Shown: positions 1 through 8,313, counted from the stretch's first letter. The stretch is DNA of 64,000 nucleotides from Sphingomonas lycopersici (GCF_026130605.1 NZ_JANFAU010000008.1:108468-172467); one strand, 5' to 3'. Program-made: numbers and translations. The notes: generated by a model not told the origin, from the sequence alone.

Positions 1-77
1 TCGCCGAGGCGTTCGACATCGACCGGCTCGGCCAGAGCGCGCCGGCGGAGAATCGCAAGCGCACGGCGACGGGGTGA
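1..77 (+). CDS. 3' end of an unidentified coding sequence (partial)
   Basis: An open frame enters from the left edge and stops at TGA 75-77. The last residues read AEAFDIDRLGQSAPAENRKR followed by TATG; they are polar and match no family I recognise. The codons keep the GC-rich third positions of real genes here, and the stop is followed at once by a palindromic repeat, as at many gene ends in this window. The function cannot be told from 25 codons. Confidence 0.5.
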   Translation, partial: AEAFDIDRLGQSAPAENRKRTATG

Positions 78-200
78 TTCCCCTCTCCCCCTCCCTGGTG
101 AAGGGAGGGGCTGGGGGTGAGTGGGTATAAGGCGCGCGGACCGGTAACCTCGCAGGCCAACCCACCCCCGACCCCTCCTTCGTTCAAGGGAGCGGAGAAG
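78..200. repeat. Intergenic palindromic repeat, family A (full copy)
   Basis: Two short hairpins (CCCTCCCTGGTGAAGGGAGG and CTTCGTTCAAGGGAG) flank a core in which GGGGGTGAGTGGGT can pair with AACCCACCCCCGACCCC, giving one composite palindrome of about 120 bp. Similar full copies lie at 7417-7550 and 11397-11509, and half copies at 43029-43060 and 57506-57540. It sits just after a stop codon, so it may end transcription. Confidence 0.7.
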
Positions 201-397
201 CGTGACAGCCAATTTTGGTGGACGAGCGCTTTACCCTTTCCACCGAAAATTTTTTAAATTTGCCAATTCGCGCTTGCCTTCCCGGAAAGCGGCTCAAGTC
301 CGCGCGTCGCGATTCACGCGATCGGCGAAACCCCGGCGAACTGCGCCGAAGCGCCCGGTGCGGGCCCATTTACGCTCTTGCGCCCCGCGCGCGATTC

Positions 398-446
398 CCA
401 CAATCTGTTGGGGTTGAGTTCGGGGGACGACCCAATCGCTGGTAGA
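398..446 (+). promoter_or_regulatory. Candidate paired NrdR boxes upstream of nrdA
   Basis: Two copies of a CAATCxxTxG core, at 401-410 and 433-442, lie exactly 32 bp apart (about three helical turns). Tandem sites at this spacing are typical for NrdR, the repressor of ribonucleotide reductase genes. The left copy matches the core of the usual NrdR box at 8 of 10 positions; the right copy is weaker. A -10-like TATATT follows at 463-468, inside a perfect 7-bp inverted repeat (454-460 and 466-472). The spacing is the strongest argument; the assignment is inference. Confidence 0.45.
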
Positions 447-566
447 ACCGTGTCCGCAATGCTATATTGCGGGGTGGCCTTTCGCGCGCTTTTTTAGGCA
501 GCGCCGGTCACATCGGTCAGAGCGCGGCGGCTCGCCCCGGTGTAGATAGACGAGGGAATGGCGGCG

Positions 567-2453
567 ATGGATTTCAGAGACTCGAGCGAGGCAGGTATGG
601 CGACCGAGACACTGGAAGCGACGAGCGGCGCGGGCACCGGCGACAGGGCGACCCCGCGCGCGCCCTTTCCGGTCGAGGTCGATCACGCGCGCGACGCGCT
701 GCTTACCGATTTCGGCAAGGATACGCTCAACGACCGCTATCTGCTGCCGGGCGAATCCTATCAGGATCTGTTCGTCCGCGTCGCCTCGGCCTATGCCGAC
801 GATGCCGCGCATGCGCAGCGGCTCTACGACTATATCTCGCGGCTGTGGTTCATGCCGGCGACGCCGGTGCTGTCGAACGGCGGCACCGGGCGCGGCCTCC
901 CGATCTCCTGCTATCTCAATTCGGTGCCCGACAGCCTCAACGGCATCGTCGACACCTGGAACGAGAATGTCTGGCTCGCCTCGCGCGGCGGCGGGATCGG
1001 CACCTATTGGGGCAATGTGCGCGGGATCGGCGAGCCGGTCGGGCTCAACGGCAAGACCAGCGGGATCATCCCCTTCGTCCGCGTGATGGACAGCCTGACG
1101 CTCGCGATTTCGCAGGGCTCGCTGCGCCGCGGCTCGGCCGCCTGCTATCTCGACATCTCGCACCCGGAGATCGAGGAATTCCTCGAGATCCGCAAACCTT
1201 CGGGCGACTTCAACCGCAAGGCGCTCAACCTGCACCACGGCGTGCTGATCCCCGACGCCTTCATGGAAGCGATGCGCGACGGCGCCGAATGGGAGCTGAA
1301 ATCGCCCAAGGACGGCTCGGTGCGCGGCAAGGTCGACGCGCGCGCGCTGTTCCAGAAGCTGGTCGAAACCCGGCTGGCGACCGGCGAGCCGTATATCGTG
1401 TTCGCCGATCACGTGAACAAGAACATGCCCAAGCATCACCGCGATCTCGGGCTCAAGGTTTCCACCTCGAACCTGTGCAGCGAGATCACGCTGCCGACCG
1501 GGGTCGATCATCTCGGCAACGATCGCACCGCGGTGTGCTGCCTCTCCTCGCTCAACCTCGAAACCTGGGACGAGTGGAAGGACGACAAGAATTTCATCGA
1601 GGACGTGATGCGTTTCCTCGACAATGTGCTGAGCGATTATATTGAGCGCCACGAGCCGGGGATGGAGCGCGCGGCCTATTCCGCCGGGCGCGAGCGTTCG
1701 GTCGGGCTCGGCGTGATGGGGTTCCACTCTTTCCTCCAGGCGCGCGGGCTGCCGTTCGAAGGCGCGATGGCCAAATCCTGGAACCTGCGCATCTTCAAGC
1801 ATATCAAGGCGCAGGTCGATGAAGCGTCGATGCAGCTCGCGGTCGAGCGCGGCCCCTGCCCCGACGCCGCCGACATGGGGGTGATGGAGCGGTTCAGCTG
1901 CAAGATGGCGATCGCGCCGACCGCGTCGATCTCGATCATCTGCGGCGGCACGTCCGCCTGCATCGAGCCGATTCCGGCCAATATCTATACCCACAAGACG
2001 CTCTCGGGCTCGTTCGTGGTCAAGAACCCGTATCTCGAGAAATTGCTGGTCGAGAAGGCGAAGAACACCGATGCGGTGTGGAATTCGATCCTCGAACAGG
2101 GCGGGTCGGTCCAGCACCTCGATTTCCTGACGCAGGAAGAGAAGGATTGCTTCAAGACCTCGTTCGAGATCGATCAGCGCTGGCTGCTCGAACTGGCGGG
2201 GGATCGCGCGCCGTTCATCGATCAGGCGCAGTCGCTCAACCTGTTCATCCCGGCCGATGTGGAGAAATGGGATCTGCTGATGCTCCACTATCGCGCGTGG
2301 GAGCTGGGGATCAAATCGCTCTATTACCTCCGCTCGAAATCGGTCCAGCGCGCCGGGTTCGCCGGCGGGGTCGAGGCGGACAATACGATCGAGAAGCCCA
2401 AGTTCGAACTGGCCGAGACCACCGATTACGACGAGTGCCTCGCCTGCCAGTAA
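567..2453 (+). CDS. nrdA: Class Ia ribonucleoside-diphosphate reductase, alpha subunit, without N-terminal ATP-cone
   Basis: Large catalytic subunit that reduces ribonucleoside diphosphates to deoxyribonucleotides with the NrdB radical subunit. Visible landmarks are the redox cysteine in ISCYLNS (C115), the thiyl-radical segment SNLCSEI (N302, C304, E306), the second redox cysteine in TAVCCLSSLN (C324 or C325), the radical-transfer tyrosine pair in SLYYLRS and a C-terminal CLACQ thiol pair. The protein has 628 residues and goes straight from a short polar leader into the catalytic domain, so the usual ATP-cone of about 90 residues is missing. I chose ATG 567 because GAGGGA (552-557) lies 9 nt upstream; ATG 558 and ATG 597 are alternatives. 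The nrdB gene lies 5.9 kb downstream rather than adjacent. Confidence 0.95.
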   Translation: MDFRDSSEAGMATETLEATSGAGTGDRATPRAPFPVEVDHARDALLTDFGKDTLNDRYLLPGESYQDLFVRVASAYADDAAHAQRLYDYISRLWFMPATPVLSNGGTGRGLPISCYLNSVPDSLNGIVDTWNENVWLASRGGGIGTYWGNVRGIGEPVGLNGKTSGIIPFVRVMDSLTLAISQGSLRRGSAACYLDISHPEIEEFLEIRKPSGDFNRKALNLHHGVLIPDAFMEAMRDGAEWELKSPKDGSVRGKVDARALFQKLVETRLATGEPYIVFADHVNKNMPKHHRDLGLKVSTSNLCSEITLPTGVDHLGNDRTAVCCLSSLNLETWDEWKDDKNFIEDVMRFLDNVLSDYIERHEPGMERAAYSAGRERSVGLGVMGFHSFLQARGLPFEGAMAKSWNLRIFKHIKAQVDEASMQLAVERGPCPDAADMGVMERFSCKMAIAPTASISIICGGTSACIEPIPANIYTHKTLSGSFVVKNPYLEKLLVEKAKNTDAVWNSILEQGGSVQHLDFLTQEEKDCFKTSFEIDQRWLLELAGDRAPFIDQAQSLNLFIPADVEKWDLLMLHYRAWELGIKSLYYLRSKSVQRAGFAGGVEADNTIEKPKFELAETTDYDECLACQ

Positions 2454-2477
2454 GGCGGGTGGAGACGCCCCCTATTC

Positions 2478-2573
2478 CGTCATTCCCGCGAAGGCGGGAA
2501 TCCATTCGCGCTGCCGTCGCGTTTCTATCGCATGGGCCAGCCAGAATGGATTCCCGCCTTCGCGGGAATGACG
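2478..2573. repeat. Palindromic intergenic repeat, family D (long form)
   Basis: Arms CGTCATTCCCGCGAAGGCGG and its complement enclose about 50 bp. The stem starts 25 bp after the nrdA stop and could terminate nrdA transcription. Shorter relatives are at 20168-20217, 53042-53065 and 55376-55430. Confidence 0.7.
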
Positions 2574-2584
2574 TTTAAGCAAAA

Positions 2585-2670
2585 CCCGTTCGCCCTGAGC
2601 TTGTCGAAGGGCTGCCCTTCTTCCTTGCGAAGAAAAGTACAGGGCTTCGACAAACTCAGCCCGAACGGGG
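2585..2670. repeat. Palindromic intergenic repeat, family B (copy 1 of 7)
   Basis: Left arm CGTTCGCCCTGAGCTTGTCG and a right arm ending in CTCAGCCCGAACGG flank an internal CTTCTTCC-x-GCGAAGAA part. Six more copies occur in the window (9511, 10389, 13099, 16946, 36467 and 44958), always between genes. Confidence 0.75.
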
Positions 2671-2697
2671 AGGTGGTTCCGATTTAACCGAAACCGC

Positions 2698-3699
2698 TCA
2701 GTCGCTCTCCGCCGGCAGCATCACCCGCATCGCCAGGATCGCGACCACCGCGACCGCCGCGCCGAGCAGCATGTCCGCCAGATAATGCGTCCCCTCCACC
2801 GGGGTGGAAAGCAGCATCGCGACGTTGAGCGCGACGATCGGCGCGCGCAATTCGCGGCGCGGCCAGGCCGCGGCGATATACAGCACCGCCGCCGCGGTGT
2901 GGAAGCTCGGCGCCGAGACGATCCCGCGCAAATGCCCGAGATCGACCCAATGCACCTGATGCGCGCGCAGCGCGGGGATCAGCGACTGCTGCCATTGCTC
3001 GCTTTCGGGCAGATAAGGCAGCGGGCCGTGCCACAGGTAGGACAGGGGCCCGATCGCCGGCATCAGCGGATAGAGCGCCAGCGTCAGGATCGCCGCGACC
3101 CAGAAGGTCAGCAGGAAGCGATGCGCCGCGGCGCGCTCCCCGGTCCAGGCGAACCAGCCGAGCAGGATCGCCGGGGTGAGATAGATGCTGCGATACGCCG
3201 CCAGCCCGAGCCATTGCAGCGGGCGGTGATCGGCGACCAGCCGATACCAGGCGAGCCAGTCGAACCCCAAAGCCGCGTCGATGCGTTGCAGCGCGGCATC
3301 GTGCATCCCGCTGGTCAGCGCCGCGATCGGATAGGCGGCGGTCGCCCCGGTCAGCGCGATGAGCATGAAGGCGCCGTAGGATTCGGCGCAATCGGCGATC
3401 GCCTGCCCGTAACGCGGGATCCACCGCCCGGCACCGAGCCGCAACGGGATCAGCACCGCGGCGACAACGTAATAAGGCAGGATGCCGCGGCTCGCCGGAT
3501 CGATCACCAGCCCGGCGGCGTACATCATCGCGGTGAGCGCCGCGAAGCCGGCAAAGAGACAGGCGAACAGCGCCCAGCCATAGCCTCGCGGGGAAGTGGA
3601 AGTCGATAATGCCAGCGCGTCCTGCGCCTGCGTGGGCCGCAGCGGCGCAATGGCGGATGTGGATGACTTCAACGGCAGCGCCCTAGGGTCCAAACTCAC
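2698..3699 (-). CDS. PAP2-superfamily (inositolphosphotransferase-like) membrane phosphatase
   Basis: A polytopic inner-membrane protein of the PAP2 superfamily, which removes phosphate from lipid phosphates or transfers phospho head groups. The catalytic signature is split as expected: APSFHTAA (S265, H267) and, about 40 residues on, EGTHYLADM (H305, D309), both next to membrane segments. Around six hydrophobic helices span residues 41-320. The substrate cannot be inferred. The start is uncertain: the longest frame begins at a GTG (3699) inside the left terminal inverted repeat of the 3685-3952 element, and no ATG occurs before the first helix; a TTG at 3672 is an alternative. No ribosome binding site stands out, so the element may have replaced the original upstream region. 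Confidence 0.75.
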   Translation of the reverse strand: MSLDPRALPLKSSTSAIAPLRPTQAQDALALSTSTSPRGYGWALFACLFAGFAALTAMMYAAGLVIDPASRGILPYYVVAAVLIPLRLGAGRWIPRYGQAIADCAESYGAFMLIALTGATAAYPIAALTSGMHDAALQRIDAALGFDWLAWYRLVADHRPLQWLGLAAYRSIYLTPAILLGWFAWTGERAAAHRFLLTFWVAAILTLALYPLMPAIGPLSYLWHGPLPYLPESEQWQQSLIPALRAHQVHWVDLGHLRGIVSAPSFHTAAAVLYIAAAWPRRELRAPIVALNVAMLLSTPVEGTHYLADMLLGAAVAVVAILAMRVMLPAESD

Positions 3700-3952
3700 T
3701 CAGGACAGCCCCGTGATCGCCCGGAGAAGTCCGCTGGCAAGGAGCGCAGCGCAGACGCGTAGCAGATGCTACGCGCAAGCAAGCGACGCCGTCCAGCGGA
3801 CTTCTCCGGGCGACCGCCCTGCGGCGGGCGGCTTTTGACGCCATGCGGCGTCCCTCGTCGGTCACGATGCATCAGCATCGCTCCCTCCTTGCTCCTTGCC
3901 TGGCGCCAAAATCCGCTCCGTCACGGGGTTGTCCTGAGTGAGTTTGGGCCCT
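3685..3952. mobile_element. MITE-like element with 32-bp terminal inverted repeats
   Basis: Near-perfect terminal inverted repeats lie at 3685-3716 and 3921-3952; the shared core is CAAACTCACTCAGGACA followed by CCCCGTGA, with two differences between the arms. Inside is a second perfect 17-bp inverted repeat (3721-3737 and 3793-3809) and several small hairpins, for example around GCGTAGCAGATGCTACGC. No convincing protein is encoded and no clear target-site duplication is visible. A diverged single end lies at 33759-33791. Structure and size fit a non-autonomous, MITE-like element. Confidence 0.65.
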
Positions 3953-4321
3953 GAGGAGGCGTCCGCCTCGGCCCGATATGGTTTCTGTCGGGTGAATGCG
4001 CGCGGCGCAGCCTATTGTCACCCGGAAAAGACTCCGTCCACCGCAAAACAGCCTGTTAAGCACCACTTCGTTGCATCGCTGTGACATGGCGGCGACACCC
4101 GCCCGTCGCGCGAAAACATCGCCGCTCCCCGGTTGACTCGGCCGCGCGCCGGGCGCAGGGGCGGCCGCGTCGGCGCTCCCCGCCGGCAGATCAGGAACCC
4201 GCAACGCAATGCCAAGCGACAGTAAAAGTCGATTGTACGCGCCATCGGAGGCGCCCGGCCGGGCCTGATCGCGTCAGTCTCGCCCAAGGGCACCGCCGGT
4301 GGCGTCCCAACGAGGTGAGAC
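3953..4321 (+). other. Leader region of the ABC transporter operon
   Basis: This 369-bp stretch has no gene I can support. It should hold the promoter of the downstream transporter. A TTGACT-like -35 element is at 4133-4138 but no good -10 follows at the usual distance. A GC-rich hairpin around 4253-4266 lies in the presumed leader, and GAGGTGA ends 3 nt before the start at 4322. I compared it by eye with TPP and guanidine riboswitches and saw no match. Confidence 0.35.
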
Positions 4322-6070
4322 ATGGATTTCGTACCACAGACCGCACGCGGCCTGCTGAGCCTGTCGCGCCAATGGCGCGGGAGAGTCGCGCCGAGCTGGG
4401 CCGACGCGATCGCCTTTCTGCTGCTCGCCGGCGGCGCGGTGCTGGTGATCCGCGGCGCGGAGGGGATGATCGCCCCGCTGTCGCGGCTGCATATCGCGCC
4501 GGTGACGCTCGATCCCGCCAATCTGCCGGGCTATGCGCTGCGCACCACGCTTCGGATGTTCGCCGCGCTCGGCGCGAGCCTCGTCTTCACCTTCGTCGTC
4601 GCGACGCTCGCCGCCAAGAGCCGGCGCGCGGGGATGGTGATCGTCCCCGCGCTCGATATCCTGCAATCGGTGCCGATCCTCGGCTTCCTCACCTTCACCG
4701 TCACCTTCTTCATGGGGCTGTTCCCGGCGAGCCAGCTCGGCGTCGAGCTGGCGGCGATCTTCGCCATCTTCACCAGCCAGGCGTGGAACATGGCGTTCAG
4801 CTTCTATCAGTCGCTGCGCTCGGTGCCCAACGACCTCGAGGAAGTCGCGGACAGTTTCGCGCTCTCGCCGTGGCGGCGCTTCATCCGGCTCGACCTGCCC
4901 TTCGCCACCCCGGCCTTGGTGTGGAATGCGATGATGTCGATGTCGGGCGGCTGGTTCTTCGTCGTCGCGTCGGAGGCGATCAGCGTCGGCGATACGCGGA
5001 TCATGCTCCCCGGAATCGGCTCGTACCTCGCACTGGCGATCGACCGACAGGATTTCGTCAGCGTCGGCTGGGCGGTCGCGGCGATGGCGGTGGTGATCCT
5101 GCTCTACGACCAGTTCGTGTTCCGCCCGGTGGTGGTGTGGGCCGATCGCTTCCGCTTCGAGCAGACCGCGAGCGCGCACCGCCCGCGCTCCTGGGCCTAT
5201 GACCTGTTCCGCCGCACCCGGCTGTTGCCGGTGATCTTCGCCCCGCTGACCGCGCTGGGGCAGGCGCTGATGACGCTCGATCGCCGTGTGGCGCAACGCG
5301 CGCGACGCGAACCTACGGAGCGTAGCGACGTCGGCCGTTGGCTGTGGCTCGCGCTGGTCGCCGGCGCGGTCGGCTGGGCGGTGTGGCTGATCGCCGGCTA
5401 TGTCGCGCACAATCTGTCGGCCGGCGACGTGCTGCGCGCCTTCGGGCTCGGGGTGATCACGATGGTCCGCGTGCTCGTGCTGATCGCGCTCGCCAGCCTG
5501 ATCTGGGTGCCGATCGGGGTGTGGATCGGGCTGCGCCCGCGCTGGGCCGAGCGGCTCCAGCCGGTCGCGCAATTCCTCGCCGCCTTTCCCGCCAACGTGC
5601 TGTTCCCGTTCGCGGTGATCGCGATCGTCCACTGGCACCTCAACCCCGATATCTGGCTGTCGCCGCTGATGGTGCTGGGGACGCAATGGTATATCCTGTT
5701 CAACGTCATTGCGGGCGCGAGCGCGATCCCCAACGATCTGCGCGAGGCGGCGGGGATGTTCGGCGTGAGGCGCTGGCAATGGTGGCGCAGCCTCGCGATC
5801 CCCGGCATCTTCCCTTATTATGTCACCGGCGCGCTGACCGCCTCGGGCGGGTCGTGGAACGCCAGCATCGTCGCCGAGCTGGTGATGTGGGGCAATCAGA
5901 AGCTCACCGCGACCGGGCTCGGCGCCTATATCGCGCAGGCCACCGCCGATGGCGATTTCCCGCGCGTGACGCTGGGCATCGCGGTGATGTCGATCTTCGT
6001 CATCGGGTTCAACCGGCTGCTGTGGCGGCCGCTCTACGCTTATGCCGACCGCCGGTTGCGGCTCGGCTGA
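4322..6070 (+). CDS. ABC transporter permease, duplicated NitT/TauT-type domains
   Basis: An inner-membrane permease of 582 residues carrying two binding-protein-dependent transport domains in one chain. The first half (about 75-290) holds the ATPase-coupling loop around PNDLEEVADSFALSPWRRF and the second (about 365-575) a matching loop around PNDLREAAGMFGVRRWQWW, so the halves are clear internal repeats. It matches the duplicated permease family of anion-type transporters related to nitrate, sulfonate and taurine importers. A short linker at residues 320-340 joins the halves. The ATPase gene follows after 17 bp with its own GAGGAG site. No periplasmic binding protein gene is present nearby, so the substrate is unknown. 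Confidence 0.88.
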   Translation: MDFVPQTARGLLSLSRQWRGRVAPSWADAIAFLLLAGGAVLVIRGAEGMIAPLSRLHIAPVTLDPANLPGYALRTTLRMFAALGASLVFTFVVATLAAKSRRAGMVIVPALDILQSVPILGFLTFTVTFFMGLFPASQLGVELAAIFAIFTSQAWNMAFSFYQSLRSVPNDLEEVADSFALSPWRRFIRLDLPFATPALVWNAMMSMSGGWFFVVASEAISVGDTRIMLPGIGSYLALAIDRQDFVSVGWAVAAMAVVILLYDQFVFRPVVVWADRFRFEQTASAHRPRSWAYDLFRRTRLLPVIFAPLTALGQALMTLDRRVAQRARREPTERSDVGRWLWLALVAGAVGWAVWLIAGYVAHNLSAGDVLRAFGLGVITMVRVLVLIALASLIWVPIGVWIGLRPRWAERLQPVAQFLAAFPANVLFPFAVIAIVHWHLNPDIWLSPLMVLGTQWYILFNVIAGASAIPNDLREAAGMFGVRRWQWWRSLAIPGIFPYYVTGALTASGGSWNASIVAELVMWGNQKLTATGLGAYIAQATADGDFPRVTLGIAVMSIFVIGFNRLLWRPLYAYADRRLRLG

Positions 6071-6087
6071 CCAGAGGAGACGCAATC

Positions 6088-7401
6088 ATGGCCACCCTCG
6101 CCCGCCTCCCCGCCGCCGCCCCGCTCGTCACCGTCGCGGGGGTCCGCCACCATTATGGCAAGAGCACCGGCGACCTTCTGGTGCTCGACAATGTCGATCT
6201 GACGCTCAACGAGGGCGAGGTCGTCGGGCTGCTCGGCCGCTCGGGCTCGGGCAAGTCGACCCTGCTGCGCTCGATCGCCGGGCTGATCGCGCCGAGCGAG
6301 GGCGAGATCCGCTTCGAGCCGCAGCTCGACGGCAGCGCCCCGAGCGTCAGCATGGTGTTCCAGACCTTCGCGCTGTTCCCGTGGCTTACCGTGCTGCAAA
6401 ATGTGGAACTGGGGCTGGAGGCGCAGCGCGTCCCCGCCGAGGAGCGCCGCACCCGTGCGCTGGCCGCGATCGACCTGATCGGGCTCGACGGCTTCGAGAA
6501 CGCCTATCCCAAGGAATTGTCGGGCGGGATGCGCCAGCGCGTCGGCCTCGCGCGCGCGATCGTCGTCAATCCCTCGCTGCTGCTGATGGACGAGCCCTTC
6601 TCCGCACTCGACGTGCTGACCGCCGAGACGCTGCGCACCGATCTGCTCGATCTGTGGTCCGAAGGGCGGATGCCGATCAAGTCGATCCTGATCGTCACCC
6701 ATAATATCGAGGAAGCGGTGCTGATGTGCGACCGCATCCTTGTCTTCGCCTCCAATCCCGGGCGGATCGCGGCGGAGATCAAGGTCGATCTACCCCAGCC
6801 GCGCGACCGGCTCGATCCGGCGTTCCGCGCGTTGGTCGAGGATATCTATGCCCGCATGACCGCGCGCACCGTGGCGCAACCGGCGCGCGACGGGCTGTTC
6901 CCGGGCACGGGCATCTCGATGGTGCTGCCGGTCGTCTCGACCAACGCGCTCGCCGGGCTGATCGAGGAGGTCGACGCCACCCCGTTCGACGGCCGCGCGG
7001 CGATGGCCGATCTGTCCGATCAGCTCCAGCTCGAGATCGACGACCTGTTCCCGATGGCGGAAACGCTGCAATTGATGCGCTTCGCCGATCTGTCGGGGGG
7101 CGATCTTTTGCTCACCCCGGCGGCGCGGCGCTATGCCCAGGCCGATACCGACGCGCGCAAGGCGATCTTCGCGCAGGCGCTGGTCCAGCATGTCCCGCTC
7201 GCCCAGCACATCCGCCGCATCCTCGACGAACGCCCGAGCCACACCGCCCCCGCGCGGCGCTTCCGCGACGAGCTGGAGGACCATATGTCCCCCGATTATG
7301 CCGACGAGACGCTGCGCGCGGTGACGCACTGGTGCCGCTATGCCGAATTGTTCGCCTATGACGAGGATGCGGACGAATTCAGCCTCGACAATCCGATCTG
7401 A
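6088..7401 (+). CDS. NitT/TauT-type ABC transporter ATPase with C-terminal AAA-associated domain
   Basis: The ATPase partner of the duplicated permease. Residues 1-260 form the nucleotide-binding domain: Walker A GRSGSGKST (50-58), Q-loop VFQTF (Q92), signature LSGGM (144-148), Walker B LLLMDEP (164-170) and H-loop VTHN (H205). The remaining 170 residues form an extra domain seen in this family and annotated as AAA-associated C-terminal; it is acidic near its end (YDEDADEFSLDNPI) and may be regulatory. ATG 6088 was chosen because GAGGAG (6074-6079) lies 8 nt upstream; the frame stays open further up but that part overlaps the permease gene. Confidence 0.9.
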   Translation: MATLARLPAAAPLVTVAGVRHHYGKSTGDLLVLDNVDLTLNEGEVVGLLGRSGSGKSTLLRSIAGLIAPSEGEIRFEPQLDGSAPSVSMVFQTFALFPWLTVLQNVELGLEAQRVPAEERRTRALAAIDLIGLDGFENAYPKELSGGMRQRVGLARAIVVNPSLLLMDEPFSALDVLTAETLRTDLLDLWSEGRMPIKSILIVTHNIEEAVLMCDRILVFASNPGRIAAEIKVDLPQPRDRLDPAFRALVEDIYARMTARTVAQPARDGLFPGTGISMVLPVVSTNALAGLIEEVDATPFDGRAAMADLSDQLQLEIDDLFPMAETLQLMRFADLSGGDLLLTPAARRYAQADTDARKAIFAQALVQHVPLAQHIRRILDERPSHTAPARRFRDELEDHMSPDYADETLRAVTHWCRYAELFAYDEDADEFSLDNPI

Positions 7402-7416
7402 TCTCCTTCGCCGCTC

Positions 7417-7550
7417 TTCTTCTCCCCTCCCTTGAACAAGGGAGGGTCGGGGATGGGTTGGCCTGCGAGGAAGCGTATCGGTGCCCCCATACCCGCCCCC
7501 CACCCCCTCCCTTCCCTTCTCCAGGGAGGGGAGAGGAAGGGGCGCGCCCT
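7417..7550. repeat. Intergenic palindromic repeat, family A (full copy, opposite orientation)
   Basis: CCCTCCCTTGAACAAGGGAG, then a GGGGATGGGTTGG core facing CCATACCCGCCCCCCACCCC, then a second hairpin ending in CCAGGGAGGGG. It is the 78-200 element inverted and lies 16 bp after the ATPase stop codon, where it may act as a terminator. Confidence 0.7.
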
Positions 7551-7774
7551 TGATCCTGGAACAAATCGGGAATATATAGACCGTACCGGCTATATCGCGC
7601 CTGTGCGCCGCGTTCGCCCACTAGGGATAGTGTTATCCCCAGAAAAAATCGGTGAGCCGATCCTTTTAGGCATTGGACGCGGGGGCCGGTCGGGTTAAGC
7701 TCCATCCGGTGGCAGGGACGTCGGGATATTCCCTTCGTCCGCCGGGGGGCAGGTCATTGGGAAAGCGACAGAAA
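7551..7774 (+). other. Intergenic region upstream of the small lipoprotein gene
   Basis: No gene is supported here. A small hairpin GGGATAGTGTTATCCC lies at about 7624-7639, and an AT-rich block (AATATATAGACCG) at about 7571-7583 could hold a promoter for the lipoprotein and small membrane protein genes. No recognised operator was seen. Confidence 0.3.
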
Positions 7775-8119
7775 ATGCGTATGCCCAATTTCGCCGCAGT
7801 CGCATCGACGCGTCCGTTTCACGGGCTGGGTCGCCTCGCGCCGCCGCTCCTCGCGCTGTCGCTCGCCGCCTGCGCGCATCAGGTGCCGTCGGCGGTGAAC
7901 CACGCGGCCGATACGCCCGGGTTCCTGCTCGGCTTGTGGCACGGTTTCATCTTCCCGGTGGCGTGGGTGCTCTCGCTGTTCATGCCGGATGTCGCGGTCT
8001 ATGCGGTGCCCAACAACGGCGGCTGGTATGATTTCGGCTTCTTCGTCGGGATCGTCTTCTTCGGCGTCGGCGCGCGCAAGACGCGCACCGTCACCGTCGT
8101 GAAATGGCGCAACCGGTGA
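7775..8119 (+). CDS. Small predicted lipoprotein with hydrophobic C-terminal half, unknown function
   Basis: Encodes 114 residues. An N-terminal signal ends in a lipobox LSLAAC (C33), so the mature form should be a lipid-anchored envelope protein. The mature part has two hydrophobic stretches, GLWHGFIFPVAWVLSLFM and DFGFFVGIVFFGVG, which is unusual for a lipoprotein and suggests insertion in the inner membrane. ATG 7775 gives a proper signal peptide; a longer frame from 7673 adds a polar leader that would disrupt it. The stop overlaps the start of the next small membrane gene by 16 bp, so the two are probably translated together. I recognise no functional family. Confidence 0.65.
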   Translation: MRMPNFAAVASTRPFHGLGRLAPPLLALSLAACAHQVPSAVNHAADTPGFLLGLWHGFIFPVAWVLSLFMPDVAVYAVPNNGGWYDFGFFVGIVFFGVGARKTRTVTVVKWRNR

Positions 8120-8313
8120 CGATCCAGGTCGCCATCATGTATGCCGTCGCCGTGGTGCTGGCGCTGACCGGCGCGGGGCTGCTGCTCGCGCTGATCCGGC
8201 CGAGCGGGCCGGCCAAGGTCTATGTCTTCCGCATGACCGGGATCATGGCACTCGCCGCCGGCGCGGTGCTCGCGATGAGCGCCACCGCAATGTGGCGCGG
8301 CGGGCTGACGTGA
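8104..8313 (+). CDS. Small two-helix membrane protein, unknown function
   Basis: A 69-residue protein with two predicted membrane helices (about 8-30 and 44-62) joined by a short loop containing RPSGPAKVYVFR. It starts inside the end of the preceding lipoprotein gene (16-bp overlap, different frame) and ends 55 bp before nrdB. The overlap and shared direction suggest the pair works together. No family is recognised. Confidence 0.6.
   Translation: MAQPVTIQVAIMYAVAVVLALTGAGLLLALIRPSGPAKVYVFRMTGIMALAAGAVLAMSATAMWRGGLT

Noticed and set aside
454..472. Perfect 7-bp inverted repeat considered as a third NrdR box
   Set aside because: The centre spacing and half-sites do not fit the 16-bp NrdR consensus and it is about 58 bp, not 31-32 bp, from the first box.
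462..2288. Long open frame (608 codons) antisense to nrdA
   Set aside because: Composition is Arg/Ala/Asp-rich with no domain pattern; it mirrors the GC-biased codons of nrdA on the other strand.
3696..3954. Several overlapping 60-codon frames inside the inverted-repeat element
   Set aside because: They run across palindromes in both directions, share no conserved pattern and lack ribosome sites.
4274..6085. Open frame antisense to the duplicated permease
   Set aside because: Hydrophilic Arg/His/Gln-rich translation without domains; shadow of a membrane protein gene.
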